Below are positions 8,801 through 19,001 of a stretch of 64,000 nucleotides of DNA, in pieces; the stretch's first letter is position 1; every line of letters starts with the position of its first letter. Below the pieces are notes generated by a model. That model searched no databases, had not been told where the DNA came from, and was given only the letters and a program-made list of their open reading frames with translations. This stretch comes from Zymoseptoria tritici IPO323 (Eukaryota; Ascomycota; Dothideomycetes; Mycosphaerellales; Mycosphaerellaceae). A program made the translations under genes and the position numbers. The stretch lies in NCBI RefSeq assembly GCF_000219625.1, contig NC_018215.1:496001-560000 (forward strand). Reading direction: 5' to 3'.

Positions 8801-10366
8801 AACCAGACACTGGCGGCGCAGGTCACGGAGGTGGACAACACGCTAAGAGAAGTGGACGAGGAAGGCGACGAAACCGCCTTCCGACTCCGCGGCCAACTCG
8901 AGGCCACGCAGCAAACTCTCGCCACAGCGAACGCCAACCTCGCGCACGGCATCGGACTCCTGCACGAAGCTCTCGACTGGCGCCGCGACGCCACTCACCT
9001 CCTGCTCGTGCAAGGCATCTGGCTGCAGTGGGTGTATTTCGACCGCTTCATCCAGCCGCATGAGAATGTATTCCAGGCGGTGGAGGATGGCGTGCCGCCG
9101 GAGGGGGCGGATTTGCAAGACGTTCGGGAGCGCCAGGTGGATCATTTGAGGGAGGAGATTGGGAGGGAGGAAGTTGAGTGGTTGGAGGAGGCGTTTGGGG
9201 AGGATGTGGATGAGCCGTTTGTGAGGCAGCAGTTGGTTGATGGGCTTATTGATTGGAGACAGTATGGGCATTTGCAGACTATTTTGGATGCTAGTCCTGG
9301 ACGGCGGGAGAGGGGAGGTGCTGCTGCTCCGTCGCCCTCTGAGGTTGAGGAGGAGGAGGAGGAGGAGTCGTCCTCGGAGGAGGATGGGGATGAGGGCGAT
9401 GAGCAGGACGAGAAGAGCGGTGAGGGGGATGACGAAGAAGAGGATGATGAGGAGGATAGTGAGACGGAGATCATGAAAGTGGACAACGAGGTTGATTCGC
9501 CGAGAGAGCGGGCACCGGAGAGAAAGTATATCAAGGAGGAACAACAAGATGATGAGGGCGAGGATGTCGACGAGAACGACGCCGACGAGGAACAAGTCGA
9601 CGAAGATGAAGATGAAGATGTGCCCACCCATGGACTCCCCGTCTTCTCCCCTCGCGTCACCCGCCGGCCCAACCGCCTACCCAGGACCGAACGAGACGAC
9701 CAAAACGACCTCGACTCCCCGCACGTCCGCTTCGCGGGAGGAACACGATTCCCTCGTGAGCGTTTCAGCGACGATGAAGCGCAGCCGAGTGAGGACGACT
9801 ACCTCTCAGAAGATCCGGATCATCTCATCAGCCCCAGTTCGTTCATAGAGAGCGAACCGAGTCCAAGTCCGTATGTCGCTGCTCGGAGTTTCAGGAGGCC
9901 GACTCCAGGTCCGGCGCCGCGACGCAGTGGTAGAGTCACGCTGTTTTCGCTAAGAGGCCTGGAGTCGCGAGGATTGACAAGGAATCCAACTCCACCCAGG
10001 CAGGTGGATGCAGAAGAGGATGATGCTGATCAGGAGAGGCAAGACGATATACCATCTTCGCCGCCCAAGAAGCGGCGACGTAGAGAAGCGACTCGTGGAC
10101 GCACGGCAGATGATGAGGTTGCCGCTCCTCCTTCAGCTTCAGACGGAGAAGATGCATCTTCGTCTTCATCCGAGGAGCCGGACGCCGATCCAACTCCAAG
10201 TCGACCTCCGAGGAACGCGAATCGTCTTCCGAGAAATGCGCTTGTGCCTGTCATTGATCGGAGTGAGATCACTCGCAATGCGGATGGAAGTTGGACATCG
10301 ACGGGAAGGTCGACGAGGAGAGTGACGAGGTCGGGTGGAGTGAAGAGGAAGAGAGGTGGAAAGTGA
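5834..10366 (+). CDS. Large acidic, disordered coiled-coil protein, probably nuclear
   Basis: An intronless frame of 1,510 residues counted from ATG 5834 (MARLRGSSTSRRS). The frame is open 165 nt further upstream, but that part is atypical and lacks a leader. Order of parts: a Ser/Pro-rich N-terminus with four 14-residue SPVPQ-type repeats (residues ~151-206); acidic and Ser/Pro-rich linkers; two coiled-coil blocks (~660-740, ~850-1010), the second with an exact internal duplication; a short globular-looking segment rich in Trp/Leu (~1030-1150); long Glu/Asp runs; and a basic tail with two likely nuclear localisation signals (KKRRRREATRG and KRKRGGK). I do not recognise the family. Composition suggests a scaffold protein of chromatin, the nuclear periphery or the spindle pole, which is inference. 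Long opposite-strand frames across it are shadows of its low complexity. Confidence 0.85.
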   Translation: MARLRGSSTSRRSPSLAASATHEQASDREDEYEEDIGPVTPIEEIPYPLPGEEDDQDQPSSPSDPPEYYGAAGNSAIRARTRSQQVAAERALPPGHRGFEIDEAEQVTPQATDADWRPAFPPRGITARPLNGVRYTSPLGPVSSPVSAVSSPAQSRPSPVPQSTSPTQARPSPVPQLPSRTQTRLSPIPQSPSAAQTRPSPVPQATSPIRSSLIRPTRPSVSPPGRIPARPILSTPGNVRALAARSQRLRAQRRSSALRSQTPLTSPPSRGPGDVPFEGRYPSPGTQLQRELDATLRREEEMRRRARESAAPTEESDDSHIDDDEAIQFRMRARGVARAAARKARWDEEEMFEDRFLNGIDGDDVEDHMHDHADRILPSSYDEVPSEWTYDEPPSDWDENYDVTPRRQAFVAANDPPSSPPGGGGGGATVEEQRTPSLPDYPVSEDEDDTPYWAHTLPFGPDLSDLPRGNLPELRELPYDDEFSDDDNHDDYIVRRMALPLPGERGYLPGYVTPHVPIPPSSSPSSSPSSRQYSDPSPSMINVNRSSTPNRGPPPTPAPRSPRANSPPISISSDSSSDLPGGSHNGSDETEDGNRHGEDQDDQEDHPSEDDEEQDSRDDDEEELDSSRGSSSTNENFLPFDPEFRRNEVGTLDYGPGTPRSVLRDQYEQQLEQLRDQHEQQLADLRDQYEQQFEQLREQLRDTREADEAFMTELNEEIIAQDAEIARLTAALEECEEHRRARRAELDRMGERIDALDDQPAERSPPASPPVHDDVWAIVDGLNNELDDVNDAREMEREQYMTRVEELQAELELAYANNDNVDFQQDLEDLESPSPRPSDRAARQANLQATRLREENAAVRQDNANLREEMADLRAQNERINREREHLRLNAQRPQAEIAQENANLREVNVTYHRQNDRINQENANLREEMADLRAQNERINREREHLRLNAQRPQADIAQENANLREVNVTYHRQNDRINQENFTLRLENQTLAAQVTEVDNTLREVDEEGDETAFRLRGQLEATQQTLATANANLAHGIGLLHEALDWRRDATHLLLVQGIWLQWVYFDRFIQPHENVFQAVEDGVPPEGADLQDVRERQVDHLREEIGREEVEWLEEAFGEDVDEPFVRQQLVDGLIDWRQYGHLQTILDASPGRRERGGAAAPSPSEVEEEEEEESSSEEDGDEGDEQDEKSGEGDDEEEDDEEDSETEIMKVDNEVDSPRERAPERKYIKEEQQDDEGEDVDENDADEEQVDEDEDEDVPTHGLPVFSPRVTRRPNRLPRTERDDQNDLDSPHVRFAGGTRFPRERFSDDEAQPSEDDYLSEDPDHLISPSSFIESEPSPSPYVAARSFRRPTPGPAPRRSGRVTLFSLRGLESRGLTRNPTPPRQVDAEEDDADQERQDDIPSSPPKKRRRREATRGRTADDEVAAPPSASDGEDASSSSSEEPDADPTPSRPPRNANRLPRNALVPVIDRSEITRNADGSWTSTGRSTRRVTRSGGVKRKRGGK
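6284..6451 (+). repeat. Four in-frame 42-bp coding repeats (SPVPQ motif)
   Basis: Four tandem 14-codon units, each with the pattern S-x-x-Q-x-R-P/L-S-P-V/I-P-Q-x-x. They run without interruption inside the coiled-coil gene. The DNA copies have diverged while the SP(V/I)PQ core is kept, which suggests selection on the peptide. SP sites are possible proline-directed phosphorylation sites (inference). Confidence 0.85.
8421..8780 (+). repeat. Two near-identical 180-bp tandem copies inside the coiled coil
   Basis: The block starting near 8421 recurs exactly 180 bp later with only a handful of base changes (for example CCGCAAGCGGAG against CCACAAGCGGAC). Each copy encodes 60 residues of coiled coil (NLREEMADLRAQNERINRER and the following part). 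Near-identity at synonymous positions means a recent duplication or ongoing homogenisation. Sixty residues do not break the 7-residue register badly (8.6 heptads). Confidence 0.92.
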
Positions 10367-11153
10367 AGGTGGAGGAGGTAATGGTCGCGCGATTTTGTTA
10401 GAACTTTCTGCAGTTTTTGTTCTAATCAGTATACGGTATCGATGCGTTTGACAGAACTTGCGGCGGCCCGCGATGGTGTGATGTGGATGGTGATGTCGCG
10501 AGTGATGCAGCATGCAGTGTTCGAGTGATCGCATGCTGCCGTTTTCGAGCATGTCCTTCCACGAGGCAGAGGTCAATCATGGCAATGGCAGCGAAGCGGT
10601 CCGCGCGGAGCTCACGCATTCAGTCGAGCTGGGCTGTCGTGTCGTCTCGTGTCGTGGACCGGATATCCGCTCTTTTATCACAAGGAAAGTAAGAGGGTAA
10701 GTCTGTCAAATTGTCGTGTTCCTCGCGCCGGCATATGTTCTCTTGACAACGCCGTAGAAGACTGAAATATACCAAAAAGCATGCCTTATAACAATACCAC
10801 CGTCGAGGCATTGGATATCGTGAAGGCGACGACGGCATGTACAATAATAATACATGCCACTCTCATCTGCACATCCAATGTTGCTACGTGGTCTGGTCTT
10901 CCGTTTCAGTGAAGTGTCATGTTGAGGCAGAGGAGAGATTTGGGTGAGAGGTTCATGATCAGGTTGTTTCACGGCGCGGTGAAAGCGTGGGAGAAGACCC
11001 CCACCAAACGGGCTTTGCTTGCCTTGCTCAGGCTGGAGATGAGAGCTCTCCTTGGGAAAAAAGTTGAGTTGGAGCGATAACAAAAACATCCTCGTCCTCT
11101 CTACAACAACAACACCCCCTCCCACACCAACATCACCCTTCACAACCGCAACA
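10367..11153. other. Intergenic region and pyruvate kinase promoter
   Basis: No gene is visible in these 790 bp. The last ~65 bp before ATG 11154 are rich in CT and CAAC (CCTCGTCCTCTCTACAACAA and onward to CAACA-ATG), as in leaders of highly expressed fungal glycolytic genes. A TATA box was not identified. Confidence 0.55.
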
Positions 11154-12851
11154 ATGGGTGACTCTCTCGTCCACCAGAGCTATGGCCGCACCCGTGTGCA
11201 ATGGATCGCCAGCCTCAACACCGAGTACCGCCCTCCGACCCAGTTCCGCCGCACCAGCATCATCTGCACCATCGGTGAGTACTGAGACGAGGACAATGCA
11301 ACAGGACACCTCACTGACACATGCTCTCCTCACCCCAGGCCCCAAGACCAACTCCGCCGAAAAGATCAACATGCTTCGCACCGCCGGCCTCAACGTCGTC
11401 CGCATGAACTTCTCCCACGGCTCCTACGAATACCACCAGTCCGTCATCGACAATGCCCGCCAAGCAGAGAAAGAGCAGGAAGGTCGTTCCGTCGCCATCG
11501 CCCTCGACACCAAGGGTCCCGAGATCCGCACGGGCAACACCCCCGGAGACGAGGATATTCCCATCTCTGCGGGCACCGAGATCAACATCACCACCGACGA
11601 CAAATATGCCACCGCCAGTGACGCTCAGAACATGTATGTCGATTACAAGAACATTACAAAAGTCATCGAGGCCGGCCGCACAATCTTTGTCGACGATGGA
11701 GTCCTCGCATTCGAGGTGCTCGAGGTGGTCGATGATAAGACTCTCCGCTGCAAGACGATCAACAACGGCAAGATTAGCAGCAAGAAGGGTGTCAACCTTC
11801 CCAAGACTGATGTCGACCTTCCTGCTCTGTCCGAGAAGGATCAGGCCGACCTCAGGTTTGGTGTCAAGAATGGCGTCGACATGGTCTTTGCCAGCTTCAT
11901 CCGCCGCGCTGACGACATCAAGGCAATCCGCAAGGTGCTCGGTGAGGAGGGCAAGGACATTCAAATCATCGCCAAGATCGAGAACCAACAAGGTGTGAAC
12001 AACTTCGACGAGATCCTCAAGGAGACCGACGGTGTCATGGTCGCCCGTGGTGATCTCGGTATTGAGATTCCTCCCGCTCAGGTATTCATCGCGCAGAAGA
12101 TGATGATCACCAAGTGCAACATCGCCGGCAAGCCAGTCATTTGCGCCACGCAAATGTTGGAGAGCATGACCTACAACCCTCGCCCGACCCGTGCAGAGGT
12201 GAGCGATGTTGGTAACGCCGTCTTGGACGGAGCCGATTGTGTCATGCTGTCAGGAGAGACAGCCAAGGGTAACTACCCCAAGGAGGCCGTGACGATGATG
12301 CACGAGACATGTCTGTTGGCCGAAGTCGCCATCCCCTACATCAACGCATTCGACGAGCTGCGACAACTCGCTCCTCGACCCGTTCCCACCAGCGAGAACT
12401 GCGCCATGGCTGCTGTCTCCGCATCTCTCGAGCAGAACGCCGGAGCAATCCTCGTCCTGACCACATCGTGAGTACTCTTACATCCCATCCTTCCAAACCT
12501 TCACTAACCATACCTAGTGGCAACACCGCCCGCCTCGTCTCCAAATACCGCCCCGTCTGCCCCATCATCATGGTCACCCGCAACGCCCGCGCCTCCCGCT
12601 ACTCCCATCTCTACCGCGGCGTCTACCCCTTCCACTACGACCAGGCCAAGCCCGACTTCAAGACCACTCCCTGGCAAGAGGACGTCGACAACCGTCTCAA
12701 GTGGGGCATCAAGTACGCCATTGAGCTGGGCGTGTTGAAGCAGGGCGAAGCCGTCATTTGCGTGCAGGGCTGGAGAGGTGGTATGGGACATACGAACACG
12801 ATTCGCGTGGTGCCGGCGCAGGATGATTTGGGGTTGGATCAGAATGCTTAG
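11154..12851 (+). CDS. pyk1: Pyruvate kinase
   Basis: Catalyses phosphoenolpyruvate + ADP to pyruvate + ATP, the last step of glycolysis, in the cytosol. Three exons: 11154-11274, 11339-12467, 12518-12851; introns of 64 and 50 bp with GTGAGT donors. The sum is 1,584 nt, or 527 residues, the usual length of fungal pyruvate kinases. Visible motifs: the N-terminal [13 protein letters not shown] stretch split by intron 1, [11 protein letters not shown], the active-site signature [16 protein letters not shown] with its catalytic Lys, [12 protein letters not shown], and the ATQMLESM segment. The C-terminal domain lies partly in exon 3 ([14 protein letters not shown] end). Start chosen as the first ATG after a CA/CT-rich leader; it gives the conserved [21 protein letters not shown] N-terminus. 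Confidence 0.98.
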
Positions 12852-13390
12852 ATGGGGGGCTGGTGTGTTTTGAGAGATGCGACGATACCACACGCGTCAG
12901 ACACAACACGACATGATAGACGGTCGACATGATGTTCGCGAGTCGATCGATGGGGATTCTAGTACGGCTCAGCGGGTGTTTTCGACTTCGATCGAGGAAA
13001 TTTTACGTTATGCACTGAACGACAGGAGATTTTCGATTGCTCCCACACAATGTGTTCCTGATTCTGCCATGTGCCATCTGGAGTTCCATGACGAGCGCTA
13101 TCTAGCCCGCCTTCTTCTACTCTGCTCTGTGTCTGCCTTTTGCCGTTGTGTCTGTCTGTCGTGCTGTTCCTCATTAATTCATACTCGTCGATAGTCATCA
13201 TACTCATATCATAACCATGCTCGTCTCATGCCTGTTCCATGCCCATTCCGCCATTCGCCATGCTCGCTTGGAGAGAAACAAAGCAAAGCCTTTTTTCGAA
13301 ACCCCCAAAGAGAAAACGCCGGCTTTCAAATTTTCAAGGGCCAGATACACGCAGGTTTTGCTCTCCGTGCTCTTGTCGTCGTCGTCAAAC
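12852..13390. other. Convergent 3' region
   Basis: Lies between the stop codons of pyruvate kinase (+) and the F-box gene (-). No coding frame or repeat is recognised. It presumably holds the 3' ends and terminators of both. Confidence 0.5.
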
Positions 13391-15530
13391 TCATTCGATA
13401 TCATCGTCGTGGAAACCCCAGTCGCTCCATCCGTTGGTTGGAGGAGGAGGGGGAGCCGCGGACGCAGCAGTCGTTGGCGCAGTCGGTGCAGCAGGCGCGG
13501 AAGCTGGATTGGCGGCGTTGGTGCCGGTCGTCGTCGGAGCTGCTGCTGCCGCCGGTGGAGGAGGAGCTGCAGCAGGAGGCCCGAACGGAGGTGGGGCAAC
13601 ACCGAGCGCGGCGCTGAGCTGTGCGATAGCCTGCATAGCCGTTGCTGGAGGCACGCCCATACCTGGTGGTCCCATCGCGGGAGGAGGTCCAGCGCCAAGA
13701 GCAAGGCCAAATGCTCCGGCACCCACGGTAATCATGCCTGGTTGTGCGGCGCCCGGAGGAGGACCGAACACGGCGTTGCCGAACATGGCCATGTCATCGA
13801 TGAAAGCGGCTGCAGGCTCTCCGATATTGATATCCTGTTCGTATTGTCAGCGTCTGAGCGAGTGGCAGAGTCTGTGCATGTGACAACGGAGAGAGCATAC
13901 CTTGATGAATCGTGGGAGCTCCGCCAAGATGGCTTCGCGCGTGTTGAGGCAAACCCAATAGCCGCGCTCTGGGGCCGCTTCCCGACCTTCGAGGGTGTAA
14001 TCCTTCTTTCCGGCGTGCTTGCAGGGAGGTACGATCACCTTCGGAATGGTTGGCTCGGCCGGCTTCTCTTCAACATCGAGAACGTCCTCGTCACTGTTCT
14101 CATCCACGGACTCATCAGCATCAATCAAGTCGGGGAGATCATCATCATCATCAGAAGACTCGTCGGCTATCCACTCGTCCTCATCTTCTGCCGCCGCTTC
14201 ATGACCCCAATTATCGAGCTCATCATCATCCGGTTGCTCAATCAGATACACTTTCCGTCCATTGTCTTGCAAGTACATCAGGTGAAGGTGGTTGAGAGCG
14301 GGCAGTTGGGGCAAGATTTGCAGGACTGGAGCCCAGCCTGCGCTCGACTTGATATTGACAAAGTAAAATGTGAGCTTCTCGACAGCAAGCATCTTCAGGA
14401 GCATTGCCTTCAGTATGCCGGTGTCGGAGATGGCAATCGATTCCATGGAGAATCGGGTGATGTTCTCCAGTTCCATCTTGCTCGTCATCGCTCGAGCCAG
14501 AAGTCCAGAAATCTTACCATCATCCGATGTGAGTCTGACATTGGTTGTATTGCGAACAATGGAGGAGAACGATCTCATGGTCTTCATCGCCAAGTCACGC
14601 TCATTCTGATCGTCGGCTTTGCCCTTCCGGTAGAGATTGGTACGGTATTGGAGGCGCAACTTCGTCAGGTTGGCAAGCGCAGCTGACAGACTTCTCGATT
14701 CATCCCTCTTGAAGCTGAGGTCGACGCTGGGCGACAAACCGTGAGTGATGTGATGAAATCGTGTTTCTAGCTTGGTGATCGTCGACTGACCACTGTCAGC
14801 AACGGACAACATCACCGTCCGGAAGATGTGCGAGAGCCATTCGTAGTATTCCGTGAGGACTGCTGCGTCTTTGCTGGATGGGTGGAAGGATGCTTGGTTG
14901 TTCGTCGTGCGCGAAACCTTCTGCAAGCCTCGACACTCGGCGCGAGCTGGAATGGCAGAGGTGTGATCGACGATGCTTAGTCTGCGCATAGCAGGAAGGA
15001 GAGTGAGCGCGACGGTGATGAGACGCCTATCGTCGCCCTGGATTTGAAGACGCTCCTGATCTGCGACGTAGAAGTTGAAGGCTTCGCGCTGACGCACGGT
15101 CGGTTGCCAGTGGCAGCACTTTCCCATGCCGCAGTGCAGCGCCCCTCGAGGGAAGTAGGCCGTGATGAACCACACTTCTTTGAGGGATTCCTTTAGTTTG
15201 GGGTGTTTGGCGATGTTGATGAGCACCTTGAGCGACTCGGTGGTGAACATGAAGCCCTTGGCAGAGAAATACTCCGTGGCGAAGTCGTGGAACTGGTGGT
15301 GGTCAGCATTGCGCGTTTCTCGAGGTGTGAGGTGGCATTGGACTTACCGTCTTAGCCTCGATGGACCGACAAGTCTGACGCAGCGCAAAAAGGTCATCGG
15401 AGCCCAGTTTGCAGGAGACATTCGTGAGCAGCTCTTCCGGTAGTGTAGCGAGAGGAGAAGGAGAAGCCGAATTCGATGGTGGTGTTGGTGAAGCGTCCAT
15501 CACATCGGCTGCGCCGTGAGCAGCGGACAT
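13391..15530 (-). CDS. F-box protein with acidic middle and Pro/Ala-rich C-terminus
   Basis: Three exons on the minus strand: 15530-15348, 15292-13901 and 13834-13391, with introns of 55 and 66 bp; 672 residues. The N-terminus carries an F-box-like motif (LATLPEELLTNVSCKLGSDD then LFALRQTCRSIEAKT, residues ~29-61), which in fungi links substrates to Skp1-Cullin ubiquitin ligases. The middle has no leucine-rich or WD repeats that I can see, so the substrate is unknown. An acidic run (DESSDDDDDLPD... region, ~430-480) follows, and the last exon adds ~140 residues of Pro/Ala/Gly-rich sequence ending GWSDWGFHDDDIE. All three exons join in frame at GT/AG sites. Long plus-strand frames here are shadows. 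Confidence 0.85.
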
Positions 15531-16681
15531 GATGTGGTGATGAGTGAGTGGGTGGATGAAAGGGTTTCGGTCGGTGAAGGTCGAGGTTGGAGGTGTTTGT
15601 TGTTGACCTAAGTTGATGCGCTGCTGAAGTAAGCTAAAATGTGACAGGTCGCGCTGTAGGCACCCGAAGTGCAGGGATGTCGCGCGCGCTCTTGACACTC
15701 TTCCCTCACTACAAGCACGTGAAGATTGTCCAACGATGTTCCGTGTCTTGTCTTGCTAATTGCCTGTCCTTGTCAGGTTACTTGTACGTGTCCTGCTAAG
15801 TTACCTGCACGTCTATTCGGCATGTTCTGCACGGTTACCTGTGCGGTTACATGTACGGTTCCATGTACAGTTACATGTACGGCTTTCTGACTGGCAAAGT
15901 AACTTACCTGCACGGCGAAGCATGTCGACATCGACGACATCTGGCAAGTCCCGATGGCGGTCTGACGACGTCGCTTACGCCAAGAGAGCAGAGCAGGGAG
16001 CTCAGTGGTCATGCCGAGCGCGAGGAAGACGTCGTTAGCATGCCGCAGCCATCTCCAGGCGTACGGAGGTCGAACCACGATTCTCGGATGTTGATCGGCA
16101 TTCTGCGGCAAGGTGAGGTCAGGGTGAAGGGCATGGTTTCAAGGAGGGCGCAGTCGTTCAAGGGAAGCACCAAAACAGGGTTAGGCGCCTTCTTTTCTTG
16201 GAAGACACCTAGGCTAACAGAAAGCTAATAAAAGCCACGCGGCGTGGATTGACGAACATCGTGGTTCGTCCGCGATTGTCCGCTGGGAGGATGAAACCGC
16301 CTCATCAATGCGCGTCGGTCTGTCTTGTAGTTCTGTCTCGAGCTCGAGCTGTCTCTCCGTGTCGTTGCAGCATTGATGTCTTCCTCCTCCAGATGTGCTT
16401 GCCTTCTACCAGCATCACATCACTACCACACCCACCAACATATCAGTGACATTGTGAATAGCTGAACCTGGTCAGCCGCAATCCTTCTCTCTCTCCGTAC
16501 CGCCTGGACCTTCAGACCGTTTGGCAACCCTGCCAGTTCAAGAGCGACTCTCGTAGCCCGTGCGCTGAAGTAGCACGACCGGCTGGGTTGCGATAACACA
16601 GCCATATGCCCGGGAGCCTGACACTCTCTCTCGTACATGCGACTTCTCTCATAGGACCCCTCTCCTCCGTCCTGAGTTGAC
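15531..16681. other. Divergent intergenic region with a small palindromic repeat
   Basis: About 1.15 kb between the divergent F-box gene and the membrane protein gene. It contains the 12-bp repeat described at 15776-15880. The remaining frames are short and overlap; I support no gene here. Confidence 0.55.
15776..15880. repeat. Palindromic 12-bp repeat cluster (GGTTACATGTAC type)
   Basis: Four contiguous 12-mers at 15833-15880: GGTTACCTGTGC, GGTTACATGTAC, GGTTCCATGTAC, AGTTACATGTAC. Two related outliers lie at 15776-15787 and 15799-15810. The best copies contain the 10-bp palindrome GTACATGTAC when read across the unit junctions. It sits ~250-350 bp upstream of the F-box start. Confidence 0.8.
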
Positions 16682-18185
16682 ATGCTGCTCCCTCGACAGG
16701 ACAACAACACTACGCAGACCACTACTACCAAGGGTGGAGACAGCCATGGAGGATTCCTCGCCGAGATCATCGTATGTGATCATACAATTCTTACTCACCG
16801 TGGAGCACAATTTCTAAGCACTGCAATAGGTTGCCAGCGTGGTAGCTGGATTCGCATTCATATTCACTGTCGCGTACATCTCCCTCCGATCTCTTCGAAG
16901 ACGGAATGCTTCGCCCAAATACCTACCTTCTCAATACCTCAAAGACCGCTGGCAGAAATGGACACCGACCGTCTTCTTCCCAACGAAAGGAGCCTACAGC
17001 TCGAGTCTGCAGGCTGGCGAGTCTCACAGTCGGCGCTCCAGTCGTCAGACCTTCGAACGTCCCACCGCTAGCCAGGCCACCGCCGAAACGACAGAACTCG
17101 CCCCTCGTCACAGCGTCCGCTCCGTTATGACACTCCCGGCATACTCCCGCTCCGTCCGCGAAAATGAAAGAGTTCTCGCACGCGAAGGCGAACGTGACGG
17201 CATTGATGTGGTCATTGAAGCGCCAGAGAACGAGGCGGAAGAAGAAGCCCGACGCGAAGCTGAGATGGAATCTCTCTATCAGATCCGAGTACAACGGCGG
17301 CAGGAGATTGAAGAACGTGAAGAGCGAGCGCGGAGGAGAAGGGAGGCTCGTGCAAGAGGTGATGAAGAAGAATTAGAACGAATACGACAGGAACGGATTC
17401 TGGCGAGCGAGAGGAGGCAGCGTGAGGGTGCGGCGGCTATGATCGCGGAACATCAACTTGCGGCGAGCACGAGGGAAGCACGAGCTAGTAGTGTGGCATA
17501 CGCGGATATCGGACTTGCGCGGCATGACGGGACTCGCATCCGTGCGAACTCGTCCGACTCGCAGCGACCGTTGCTCGACTCTGCGGCGAGTATTTACGGT
17601 GGAGGTGGAGCAAGTCTACGGCCTACGTCGACGAGGGACACCTACAGCACGCAACATCCGAATCTGAGTCGAGGGAGCTTTGTGTCGGCGATGTCGACGA
17701 ACAACCACGATGCTGGCGACCAGGACTTTGAGAATGTGCCATTAGGCGCGCCTGGCTCTTCGCCGCACGCTATGCCAGGCTACAGCCGCCGTCGAGCGTC
17801 GACACAGCTAAGCACAGTGTGGACACCCGAAGTCGACGTCGTTTCCGAAGCAAGCAGTAGAAGGGATAGTCGTGACGGGACTGGTGACATGGGCGACGCT
17901 GCGATGCCGAACATCAACGAACCGCCTTCCTACGACTATGGCCAGCATTTGCAACAACAGCTGGGAGAAGAGGCGCCGCCGTACTCATCACCCGTGGAGC
18001 CGCGACCAGAAGGTCAACCTTGGAGGCCAGAGACTGATACCACTCAAGGAGATCGGCAGCATAATAGAGACTCAGCGGCACCCTCAACAACCGCGAGTGG
18101 AGCTCCGCTATTGCCGACAATCGAGCGATCCGCGACTTTCAGACTGGGGTTGGATGACGCGACAGAAAGAGAGACGCGGACATGA
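16682..18185 (+). CDS. Single-pass membrane protein with coiled coil and disordered tail
   Basis: Two exons, 16682-16771 and 16830-18185 (58-bp intron, GTATGT donor), give 481 residues. A short polar N-terminus is followed by one hydrophobic helix across the splice junction (about residues 26-50: AEIIVASVVAGFAFIFTVAY) and then a basic RSLRRR stop-transfer stretch. Residues ~150-230 are a charged helix (EEREERARRRREARARG-type), a probable coiled coil. The rest is Ser/Pro-rich and disordered, with a PPSYDYG motif near 385 that could recruit WW domains (inference). I do not recognise the family. The upstream exon was added because the long frame otherwise lacks an ATG at its start. Confidence 0.75.
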
Positions 18186-18518
18186 GTTGACATCTCTTTG
18201 CATCCAGGATCACATTTTCACGGACATTCACGATGACCAAGATTTAATGAACATAGCGAAGGCGAACTGTTGGAATATGTTGAGGTGCGTCGGAGGACGG
18301 ACTGCAGCTCACGGGCTGGATTCTGGATATGGACATCCTTCTTCTCCGAGCACGTCGTGAAGAAGAAGCAGGGGCGGAGGAAGCAGTGTACAAAGTGAAC
18401 GAAATCGAAACTGCCGGCAACATTTCCATGGCATGTTCATTCATATACATTTCATAATTTCATTCTTCCTCTCCAGTCACGACACTTACGCCTTCTTCGG
18501 CCTCCCCGTGCACACACC
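18186..18518. other. Convergent 3' region
   Basis: Between the stop of the membrane protein gene (+) and the stop of the thioredoxin gene (-). No gene or repeat seen. Confidence 0.5.
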
Positions 18519-19001
18519 TCACTCACTCTTCTCCCCCTCATACACCTTCGCAATCATCCCCTCCAACTCCTTCCCCTTCGTCCCTCCACTCACAGACCCC
18601 ACCACATCTCCATCTTTGAAAACATGAAACGTTGGCATCTGGCTCACGCCCAATTCCTGTGCGATATCACCCGCGGTGTCCGTGTCGTAGGTGTAGAAGT
18701 TCGCCTCGGGATACTTCTTCTCCAGGGAGGCGATGAAGGGCGCGATGGCTTTGCATTGAGAGCACCAGGTCGCTGTGGCTTCGAGGATGTGTACGCCGTC
18801 TTTATTGGTGGCTTTGAGGTAGGAAGAGAGGGTGTCTAGTTCTTGCATGGTTGCCGTGATTTTGTCTTGGTATTCGGGTCTCAGCTCCTCGTTCGTTGTT
18901 GATGTCCTGGAGAAGATGGAGCCGACGTCATGGGTGGAGGTGGTACAGCCGTTGGAGCTTGCGGGGAATGCGTGGAGAAAGGGTCTCGGTGAGAGTACCA
19001 T
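18519..19001 (-). CDS. Thioredoxin with N-terminal extension and WCSQC active site
   Basis: Intronless, 160 residues, compared with ~105 for a minimal thioredoxin. Residues ~50-155 form the thioredoxin fold: the redox pair is in ATWCSQCKAI (the standard motif is WCGPC), and the cis-proline loop is in SQMPTFHVF. The C-terminal helix follows (GKELEGMIAKVYEG). The ~45-residue N-terminal extension (MVLSPRPFLHAFPASSNG) is basic/hydroxylated with few acidic residues, so mitochondrial import is possible (inference). It should reduce protein disulfides using electrons from thioredoxin reductase. The Ser-Gln pair between the cysteines would alter the redox potential. It is divergently arranged with the DUF2264 gene. 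Confidence 0.9.
   Translation of the reverse strand: MVLSPRPFLHAFPASSNGCTTSTHDVGSIFSRTSTTNEELRPEYQDKITATMQELDTLSSYLKATNKDGVHILEATATWCSQCKAIAPFIASLEKKYPEANFYTYDTDTAGDIAQELGVSQMPTFHVFKDGDVVGSVSGGTKGKELEGMIAKVYEGEKSE

Noticed and set aside
12309..12851. Separate 180-residue gene after pyruvate kinase exon 2
   Set aside because: Its last part is simply exon 3 of pyruvate kinase; the upstream part is another frame of exon 2.
13217..14686. 489-residue plus-strand frame
   Set aside because: Antisense shadow of the F-box gene, which has an F-box motif and three exons joining in frame.
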